Below, piece after piece: positions 1 through 5,179 of a stretch of DNA of 5,975 nucleotides; positions within the stretch are counted from its first letter, which is position 1; the number at the start of each line of letters is the position of its first letter. Location: positions 1 to 5,975 of the forward strand of contig JAGHCL010000188.1 of assembly GCA_021160485.1 (NCBI GenBank). The letters run 5' to 3'. A program made the position numbers and the translations under genes. Source of the DNA: Candidatus Desulfofervidaceae bacterium (GTDB lineage Bacteria > Desulfobacterota > Desulfofervidia > Desulfofervidales > Desulfofervidaceae). The notes under the pieces were generated by a model. That model had not been told where the DNA came from, searched no databases, and saw only the letters and a list, made by a program, of their open reading frames with translations.

Positions 1-51
1 AAAAGAAAGCTCTCTGAACTTCGTGGCAAAAAGTATTTTGCGAATTCCCAT
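1..51 (-). CDS. Universal stress protein-like gene, N-terminal 17 codons only (cut by window edge)
   Basis: Only the first 17 residues are visible, beginning MGIRKILFATKF. The pattern of a basic start followed by K-I-L-F-A-T matches the first beta strand of UspA-fold proteins (typically KILVATDFS). The start is well fixed: an ATG at 51 preceded by GAGGTGAT, a very good match to the 16S rRNA 3' end, 3 bases upstream. It lies 13 bases after the nhaD stop, so it is probably co-transcribed and translated at a good rate. In many Usp proteins the residue after this strand is an aspartate that contacts ATP; here a lysine stands there, so the protein may not bind nucleotide in the usual way. With so few residues the family call is an inference from the N-terminus and from the other Usp gene in the same operon. 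Confidence 0.6.
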   Translation of the reverse strand, partial: MGIRKILFATKFRELSF

Positions 52-54
52 TTT

Positions 55-62
55 ATCACCTC
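55..62 (-). promoter_or_regulatory. Strong ribosome binding site of the downstream Usp-like gene
   Basis: On the minus strand the bases GAGGTGAT precede ATG (51) with an AAA spacer. This eight-base match to the anti-Shine-Dalgarno sequence falls in the short gap after the nhaD stop codon. It is the main evidence that the truncated reading frame at the window edge is a real gene. Confidence 0.7.
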
Positions 63-64
63 TC

Positions 65-1582
65 TTAATGATAGAAAATCAAGGTTACCAACACAAACAT
101 CGGGATAAGGAATACACAAGAATACTTAAACATATACCCTAAGAAACTTGGCATCGGTGTGCCTGTTTCTTCCGCAATTGAACGCACCATAAAGTTTGGC
201 GCATTACCGATGTAAGTGTTAGCACCGAAAAACACTGCTCCAGCCGAAATAGCTTCCAAAAAGACAGGATGTTCGGCTATCAATTTTTTCACCGCTACTG
301 CTTCAGACAAACCAGGGTAGAACTTACCTAAGGCTGTGCTGAAAAAGGTAAGATAGGTAGGCGCATTATCCAGAAAACTGGAAAGTGTACCTGTAATCCA
401 GAAGAAGTGTGCCGGCTCTTTGACAGCCCTAATTAAGGGTGCGGCTGCACCTTTCTCTCCTGCCATTAAAATAGCCAGACAGGGAATCATAGTCATAAAA
501 ATACCTGCAAATAGGTAAGCCACTTCTTCAATCGGAGCCCAGCTAAATTCATTACCCTCTCTTACCCTGGCTGGGGTAACCGATAGAGAGAGAATACCCA
601 TCAAAATTAAAATCCCATCCCTGACTAAATCCTGAACGGACCGGGGGATACCAAAAATTTTCACTGTTCCCCAATCTACCAAACCACTCATCAACACGGC
701 TCCAACAATACCACCCAAAAAGAAGAAATTATACCAGCCCTCTAACTTCAAAGGCTCTTTTTCTCCAGTATAAGGCTGCACTCCCTCTTTTTTATAATAA
801 TAAAGGTCTAATAAAAAGTAGATAACAAGAAGACAACCAACAACAAATAACATGTGGGGCAAAATCTTAAATGTCCAGAAGAAAGGCACTCCGTGTAAGA
901 AACCAAGGAAAAGCGGTGGGTCACCTAAAGGAGTTAAGGCCCCCCCAATATTAGCCACCAGAAAAATAAAAAAGCAGACCATAAAGGTTCTATATTTGCG
1001 GTTTTTATTGGCTCTTAAGAAAGGACGAATCATTAACATAGCCGCTCCAGTAGTCCCCATCCAAGAAGCCAAACCTGTACCAATGGCAATCATTGCCGTA
1101 TTTGTCAAAGGTGTCCCTATTAGGGTTCCTCTTAAATAGATTCCCCCAGCTACGGTAAAAAGGGCCCAGAGCAATATAATAAAAGGTATGTAGTCAGTAA
1201 TATAAATATGCAAAATTGCGTGTAAAGCTGCACCTTTATAGGCCATCAAAAACGGAATGGCCAAAACTAAAGCCCAAAAGGCTGCCACTTTGCCATAGTG
1301 ATGATGCCAAAAACGAGGTGCAAAAAGAGGAAACAGGGCAATAGAAAGCAATATACCAGCAAAGGGAATGCAGCTCCATAAGGGTAAGAATTCGCCTATC
1401 TCCTCATGCTCTTCATGCTCTCCCTTTTCTACATGTCCGGCCTCTTCAGGGTGTGCGGAAACATTATGAGTGACCTCCTCATGAGCAGTAGAAACAGCTT
1501 CTGTAGGATGCTCAGTAGCAACTGCCATTCTTACCCCTAGAAACAACAAACACAGAACTATTAAGAATAATACCTTCTTCAT
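65..1582 (-). CDS. nhaD: NhaD-type Na+/H+ antiporter with signal peptide and His/Glu-rich leader
   Basis: Inner-membrane antiporter of the ion transporter (IT) superfamily, expected to exchange Na+ (or Li+) for H+. With the start at 1582 it is 505 residues, long for NhaD. Residues 1-23 form a classical signal peptide (MKK, hydrophobic core, AVA before TEHP). Residues 24-64 are a His/Glu-rich segment (7 His, about 13 Glu), then roughly 11-12 hydrophobic helices follow. Family motifs include WMGTTGA (174-180), NIGGALTPLGDPP (211-223), SSFLDNAPT (401-409) and GANTYIGNAPN (453-463), the last two holding the polar and acidic residues typical of the transport core. An upstream in-frame ATG at 1600 (505+6 residues) overlaps the rseC stop as TAATG but has a poor ribosome site and would put WS-containing residues before the signal peptide, so 1582 is preferred. 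The placement after rnf and rseC suggests it balances Na+ and H+ gradients made or used by Rnf; this is inference. Ion specificity is not visible. Confidence 0.9.
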   Translation of the reverse strand: MKKVLFLIVLCLLFLGVRMAVATEHPTEAVSTAHEEVTHNVSAHPEEAGHVEKGEHEEHEEIGEFLPLWSCIPFAGILLSIALFPLFAPRFWHHHYGKVAAFWALVLAIPFLMAYKGAALHAILHIYITDYIPFIILLWALFTVAGGIYLRGTLIGTPLTNTAMIAIGTGLASWMGTTGAAMLMIRPFLRANKNRKYRTFMVCFFIFLVANIGGALTPLGDPPLFLGFLHGVPFFWTFKILPHMLFVVGCLLVIYFLLDLYYYKKEGVQPYTGEKEPLKLEGWYNFFFLGGIVGAVLMSGLVDWGTVKIFGIPRSVQDLVRDGILILMGILSLSVTPARVREGNEFSWAPIEEVAYLFAGIFMTMIPCLAILMAGEKGAAAPLIRAVKEPAHFFWITGTLSSFLDNAPTYLTFFSTALGKFYPGLSEAVAVKKLIAEHPVFLEAISAGAVFFGANTYIGNAPNFMVRSIAEETGTPMPSFLGYMFKYSCVFLIPMFVLVTLIFYH

Positions 1583-1583
1583 A

Positions 1584-1592
1584 CTCCACCTC
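1584..1592 (-). promoter_or_regulatory. Ribosome binding site that selects the nhaD start at 1582
   Basis: The minus strand reads GAGGTGGAG just before ATG (1582); the GAGGTG core ends 4 bases from the start codon. The alternative ATG at 1600 is preceded by AAACCGTA, with no purine-rich site. The protein from 1582 also begins with a clean signal peptide, so two independent signs favour this start. Confidence 0.6.
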
Positions 1593-1599
1593 ACTTTCA

Positions 1600-2034
1600 T
1601 TACGGTTTATTTAAAATATTCGTAACTACCGGTTTGAAAAAAGATGTATGTTCGTATCTTTTGCTATAGATTTTCACACCCCCAAAGGCCAGAACCAAAA
1701 AAAGGATAGAAAAGAAAAAAACAGACAAATTTTGATTGTTCCCTATGTTAAGCCAACAACCTAATAGGGCGCCTATAAAAAAACCAATAAGAGGGATGCC
1801 ATAAACAATAAATGCAGCTTTTAACTCTTCCTCGCTTGTTAGCGAAACAACCACTTTTTGTCCCTTTTTAGCACCCAAGGGATTTTCAGCTTCAAGAACC
1901 ATGTATTGTTTATTTAGCACCCCACACAAACCTGAAGCTTTACAGAGTTCGCATTCAGAACTCCGTTTTACCATTACTTTAGCTTTCTGATTCCAAGTTT
2001 CTACTACTGTCCCTATCTCTTCCCGTATAGACAT
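1600..2034 (-). CDS. rseC: RseC/MucC-family membrane protein, probable Rnf accessory (SoxR-reducing type)
   Basis: A 144-residue protein of the RseC/MucC family (E. coli RseC is about 160). Residues 1-70 form a small soluble domain beginning MSIREEIGTVVET and carrying C28-x2-C31-x5-C37, the same cysteine spacing as E. coli RseC and a likely metal or iron-sulfur ligand set. Two membrane helices follow at about 75-97 and 107-127. In E. coli RseC works with the Rsx (Rnf-like) complex to keep SoxR reduced; in several anaerobes an RseC gene is found beside rnf genes, as here, and it may help assemble or redox-tune Rnf. The exact biochemical role is unsettled. The start is the ATG at 2034, which shares its A with the TGA of the preceding usp gene (TGATG), implying translational coupling; there is no clear ribosome site of its own. 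A TTG at 2058 could extend it by 8 residues, MCCLGCRL, but this is less likely. Confidence 0.85.
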   Translation of the reverse strand: MSIREEIGTVVETWNQKAKVMVKRSSECELCKASGLCGVLNKQYMVLEAENPLGAKKGQKVVVSLTSEEELKAAFIVYGIPLIGFFIGALLGCWLNIGNNQNLSVFFFSILFLVLAFGGVKIYSKRYEHTSFFKPVVTNILNKP

Positions 2035-2519
2035 CAATCTACAACCCAAACAGCACAATTTTTGGCATATTTAACTATTTTATCTGAAATACTTCCCATG
2101 AAAAAGGCACCCGTTAAACCACGTCTGCCCACAACAATTGTATCATATCCTCCCTTTTCAAGCTCTCTTAAAATATCTTTAGCAATTCCTTCTTTTTTAC
2201 TCCGCACTTTTATATCAATATTCTCTTCAGGAATACCTGTTTTTTTAAGTAGTTCCTTCCCCCTTTCAAGAGCCGCCTTCATTTCACCTTCCCGTTGACG
2301 TTTTAGCTGTTCTATATTACCCACCTTATCCCTAAAACCCGGTATCGCATTGATATAGTCCGGACCCAATAAATTTTCTAACCCTTTGGATACTTCAGGT
2401 AAAATGGAAAGAAGAGTTATCTTGATTTCCTTGCATCCTCCAATAGTCTCACTTACATACCACAAGCTTTTCATAGAGGCCTCAGAGCCATCTATAGCAA
2501 TTAAAATTTTCTTGGCCAT
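2034..2519 (-). CDS. Universal stress protein (UspA family), single domain
   Basis: A 161-residue cytoplasmic protein with one Usp domain. The first strand KILIAIDGS (4-12) includes D10, which contacts adenine nucleotide in ATP-binding Usp proteins. The C-terminal part has IVVGRRGLTG and GSISDKIV, the nucleotide-binding loop. In the usual pattern, G-x2-G-x9-G-S/T, nine residues separate the second and third glycines; here G131-x2-G134 is followed by only seven residues before G142-S143, so the loop is two residues short and ATP binding is likely but not assured. The middle (about 68-95) is a charged, probably helical stretch. The gene begins with ATG at 2519 behind a strong AAGGAG site six bases upstream, 15 bases after rnfB, and ends overlapping rseC. 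Usp proteins act as homodimers in stress or energy-state responses. A role in regulating Rnf or the antiporter is suggested only by position. Confidence 0.92.
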   Translation of the reverse strand: MAKKILIAIDGSEASMKSLWYVSETIGGCKEIKITLLSILPEVSKGLENLLGPDYINAIPGFRDKVGNIEQLKRQREGEMKAALERGKELLKKTGIPEENIDIKVRSKKEGIAKDILRELEKGGYDTIVVGRRGLTGAFFMGSISDKIVKYAKNCAVWVVD

Positions 2520-2534
2520 ATTAAACTCCTTAAT

Positions 2535-3347
2535 TTAACCTGGCAAAATTTGCCGAATTGCCCCAGTCGGACACTTTTCAATACACTTGCCACATAATGT
2601 ACATTTAGATGGATCAACCACAGATAAGAAATTTTCAAGCTCAATGGCCTTTTCAGGACATACCTTCTTACATATTCCGCAACCCAAACAACCTACTTCA
2701 CAAAGTTTTTTCACCACTGGAGGTGCATCGTGTGAATTGCATACAGTAACTATCTTTTGAGATACAGGCAATAGTTTAGGAATACCTCTTGGGCATACTC
2801 TTACACAAGTCCCACATCCTGTGCATTTATCTCTATCCACAACGGGAATTCCATTTTCACCCATACTTAAAGCCCCAAAGGGGCAACTTCTAACGCAAGT
2901 CCCTAAACCCAAACATCCATATTGACATTCTTTGTCTCCGCCAGCCACCACCACTGCTGCCCGACAATCTTCAATCCCCATATACTGAAAACGGCGTTTG
3001 GCTTTATCTTTTGTGCCTTGGCACATGATGTGAGCAACCTCTTTTTCTTTTACTTCCACTGTTTTACCTAAAATTTGAGCTATCTGTTCGTGAATATCAG
3101 TTCCGCACGCCACACAAGCGGTCACCGGCGCTTTTCCAGCTACAATGGCCGCAGCACAATCAGAACACCCGGCAAAGCCGCAGCCGCCACAATTGGCCCC
3201 AGGCAAAAGTTCTTCTACTGCCTTTACCTTAGGATCAACATACACATAAAACACCCTTGAAGCAATACCCAACATGAGGGCAAAGACAACAGCCAAACCG
3301 CCCATAACCATTATTGGATAGATTGTTGCTTGTAATATTCCTCCCAT
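2535..3347 (-). CDS. rnfB: Rnf complex subunit RnfB, polyferredoxin that exchanges electrons with ferredoxin
   Basis: A 270-residue membrane-anchored iron-sulfur protein, the entry or exit point for ferredoxin electrons in Rnf. Residues 8-33 are an N-terminal membrane helix. The RnfB/NqrF-type 4Fe-4S domain follows with C53, C56, C61 and C78 (GANCGGCGFAGC). Four further clusters are suggested by C141/145/151/155, C175/178/181/185, C220/223/226/230 and C249/252/255/259, all followed by proline as in ferredoxins. The protein holds 26 cysteines, including C64, C81, C109, C128, C203 and C216, which could serve a sixth cluster. This rich form resembles RnfB of strict anaerobes rather than the shorter enterobacterial RsxB. 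It ends 11 residues after the last cluster. The start ATG at 3347 has TAGGAG seven bases upstream; the TAG of that site is the rnfA stop codon. It is the last rnf structural gene here, followed by usp. Confidence 0.97.
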   Translation of the reverse strand: MGGILQATIYPIMVMGGLAVVFALMLGIASRVFYVYVDPKVKAVEELLPGANCGGCGFAGCSDCAAAIVAGKAPVTACVACGTDIHEQIAQILGKTVEVKEKEVAHIMCQGTKDKAKRRFQYMGIEDCRAAVVVAGGDKECQYGCLGLGTCVRSCPFGALSMGENGIPVVDRDKCTGCGTCVRVCPRGIPKLLPVSQKIVTVCNSHDAPPVVKKLCEVGCLGCGICKKVCPEKAIELENFLSVVDPSKCTLCGKCIEKCPTGAIRQILPG

Positions 3348-3357
3348 TGCTCAGCTC

Positions 3358-3957
3358 CTATTTTACTAATCCTTGAAAGGCATAAAAGGACAAACCAATT
3401 AATCCAGCTGTAATGAGGCCAATGCTTGTATCTTGAAAGTTTTTGGGAATACGAGCAAAGTTAAATCTCTCTCTAAGACCAGCCATGATGACCAATGCCA
3501 ACCCAAAACCTACTGCAGAAGAGAAAGAAAAAACGATAGTCTGCATCAAGTTGAATTTCTCGCGGATATTTAAAATACATGTTCCAAAAACAGCACAGTT
3601 TGTGGTGATTAGAGGAAGATAAATACCCAAAGCCCGGTAAAGAGGAGGGCTGATTTTCTTAATCACCATTTCTACCAGCTGTACAAAAACGGCAATAGTA
3701 AGAATAAAAGCTAAGGTTTGGATATAAACAATGTCATACTTTTCCAATAAGTAATGCTGGATAAACCAAGTGATAGGCCCCGTACAAGTTAAAACAAAAA
3801 CCACGGCAAGGGACATACTGACTGCTGTATCCATCCGCTTGGAAGTGCCTAAAAATGGACAGTTCCCTAAAAATCTGATGAGCAAAATGTTGTTAATGAA
3901 AATTGCTGAAATAACCAGCATAATGTAATCAGAAAAAGTCCACACCTCGTTATGCAT
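3358..3957 (-). CDS. rnfA: Rnf complex integral membrane subunit RnfA
   Basis: A 199-residue membrane protein of the RnfA/NqrE family, about the usual length, with six predicted helices. The conserved half-motifs FLGNCPFLG (C33) and LPLITTNCAVFG (C121) are both intact. In solved Nqr and Rnf structures these cysteines, together with the matching pair in RnfE, hold a 2Fe-2S cluster in the middle of the membrane that passes electrons between the cytoplasmic and outer faces. The N-terminus MHNEVWTFSDY is a few residues longer than in many homologues, but the GAGGAG site nine bases before ATG 3957 supports this start. It lies 20 bases after rnfE and 10 before rnfB, and the family match is clear from end to end. 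The sequence does not reveal whether the pumped ion is Na+ or H+. Confidence 0.97.
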   Translation of the reverse strand: MHNEVWTFSDYIMLVISAIFINNILLIRFLGNCPFLGTSKRMDTAVSMSLAVVFVLTCTGPITWFIQHYLLEKYDIVYIQTLAFILTIAVFVQLVEMVIKKISPPLYRALGIYLPLITTNCAVFGTCILNIREKFNLMQTIVFSFSSAVGFGLALVIMAGLRERFNFARIPKNFQDTSIGLITAGLIGLSFYAFQGLVK

Positions 3958-3977
3958 CGCTTTTTACTCCTCAAATT

Positions 3978-4571
3978 TTATTTTTCTGAACCAAACAAAT
4001 TCATAATACCTAATAAAAGGCCTAAACAAACAAAAGCGCCAGGGGCCTTTTGCAAAAAGCTGATCGGCTGAAAACCAGACCACATTATATGATGTCCCCA
4101 AAGGGTTCCTTTTCCTAAAAGTTCTCTAAACAAAGCAACAGTCATTAATGATAAAGTATAACCCAAACCTATTCCTAAACCATCCATAATAGAATAAATT
4201 ACAGGATTTTTAGAAGCAAAAGCCTCCGCTCTTCCTAAGGCTATGCAGTTAACAACAATTAATGGAATAAAAATACCTAACGCCAAATACAGGGGATAAA
4301 AATAAGCCTGAGTTACCAGCTCCACAATAATAACAAACGTTGCCACAATAACAATGAAACAAGCAAGACGAACTTCCTCTGGAATAATCTTCCGCAACAT
4401 AGAAACAAATAAATTCGAACATGTCAGAACGAAAGTAAGACACATACCCATACCGAAACCATTATCTACAGTAGTACTGCAGGCCAACGCAGGACAAAGA
4501 CCTAACACTAGGCGAAAAGGAGGGATCTCCTTCCATAGGCCTTTAGTAAATTCCTGTACTAATCTACTCAT
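3978..4571 (-). CDS. rnfE: Rnf complex integral membrane subunit RnfE
   Basis: A 197-residue membrane protein of the RnfE/NqrD family, homologous to RnfA and inserted in the opposite orientation. It starts MSRLVQEFTKGLWKE, the typical cytoplasmic N-terminus, then has GLCPALA (C26) and IVVNCIALGRAEAFAS (C109). These cysteines are expected to complete the intramembrane 2Fe-2S site with C33 and C121 of RnfA. Six hydrophobic helices are visible. The C-terminal segment with WSGFQPISFLQKAPGAF is also characteristic of the family, and the length is slightly under that of E. coli RsxE (about 230). The ATG at 4571 follows TTAGGGG eight bases upstream, where TAG is the stop codon of rnfG, so ribosomes finishing rnfG are well placed to reinitiate. 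No residue unusual for the family was noticed. Confidence 0.97.
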   Translation of the reverse strand: MSRLVQEFTKGLWKEIPPFRLVLGLCPALACSTTVDNGFGMGMCLTFVLTCSNLFVSMLRKIIPEEVRLACFIVIVATFVIIVELVTQAYFYPLYLALGIFIPLIVVNCIALGRAEAFASKNPVIYSIMDGLGIGLGYTLSLMTVALFRELLGKGTLWGHHIMWSGFQPISFLQKAPGAFVCLGLLLGIMNLFGSEK

Positions 4572-4582
4572 TGTCTCAACCC

Positions 4583-5179
4583 CTAACTTGTTTTTTGTAA
4601 AACTTGGTTTTTAATCACAGGAAAAATTTTCATCGCATTCGCCACACTTTGTGTAATAGCGGTTGAAGTCTCTGTCGCACCGCTTACAGCTTGAATCTCA
4701 CCTCCTTGAGAATCAAGAGCTATCTTGCTATTTAAAGATTTTCCTTTAAATTGGTTCATAAATTCGGGTGAATTGACAACTTTATCGCCAATACCCGGAG
4801 TTTCCGAGTGTTTTACTACTTTTACTCCTATTATCTTGCCATCCATTGTAACAGCCACTAATGACTCTACTGGACCTCCGTGCCCAGAACCCACTCCAGA
4901 GTAAGCCAAGGCAAAAAGCTTACCACCCTTTTTAGCAGGAAACACTGTTACCACTTTTGCCTTTTTCCCTTCGCCTTCTAGAGTAACTTTTATTCTATCT
5001 GCAATAGGGTCATTGTCGCTCGGGGGCAAAACTGCTTTCACCGCTGGCGCTACTAAGGCCTTCAATTTCTGATATTCAATTTGTTCTTTCGTTCCCTCTT
5101 TAACCAGTGCAAGAAAAAAGGAAAAAACCACACAAAAGCCTGTAAGGACCGCCACTAATCTTAGCAAGAGTTTAAGCAC
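4583..5179 (-). CDS. rnfG: Rnf complex periplasmic flavoprotein subunit RnfG
   Basis: A 198-residue protein with one N-terminal membrane helix (about 4-26) and an FMN-binding domain on the outer face of the membrane. The covalent flavin site is seen as SGATETST (166-173), with T169 the expected FMN-phosphoester threonine, attached by an ApbE-type flavin transferase. The family motif HSETPGIGDKV (124-134) and the F-x2-Q-F-K-G-K region (140-147) are present. The flavinylation consensus usually has Asp three residues before the Ser/Thr (D-x-x-S/T-G-A-T); here it is Gln (Q163). No apbE gene is visible in the window, so modification would depend on one elsewhere. The gene starts with GTG at 5179, overlapping the end of rnfD by 8 bases, with a GGAGG site ten bases upstream inside rnfD. 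No ATG lies near enough to preserve the helix, so GTG is favoured. Confidence 0.96.
   Translation of the reverse strand: MLKLLLRLVAVLTGFCVVFSFFLALVKEGTKEQIEYQKLKALVAPAVKAVLPPSDNDPIADRIKVTLEGEGKKAKVVTVFPAKKGGKLFALAYSGVGSGHGGPVESLVAVTMDGKIIGVKVVKHSETPGIGDKVVNSPEFMNQFKGKSLNSKIALDSQGGEIQAVSGATETSTAITQSVANAMKIFPVIKNQVLQKTS

Noticed and set aside
852..1139. Plus-strand open frame of 95 codons inside nhaD
   Set aside because: Lies antisense to conserved nhaD motifs, encodes a lysine/proline-rich sequence with no recognisable domain, and no ribosome site was noted.
2032..2058. TTG at 2058 as the start of rseC
   Set aside because: It would add eight residues not seen in RseC proteins and overlap usp by 25 bases; the ATG at 2034 in a TGATG junction fits better.
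2062..2298. Plus-strand open frame antisense to the usp gene
   Set aside because: Serine-rich low-information sequence that mirrors the conserved Usp coding strand; no family likeness.
3075..3260. Plus-strand open frame antisense to rnfB
   Set aside because: Covers the reverse of the conserved iron-sulfur domain; short and without any recognisable motif.
4249..4443. Minus-strand open frame in another phase inside rnfE
   Set aside because: Fully nested in a well-supported rnfE and contains no recognisable domain.
4354..4614. Plus-strand open frame across the rnfE/rnfG junction
   Set aside because: Antisense to two certain genes and without family likeness.
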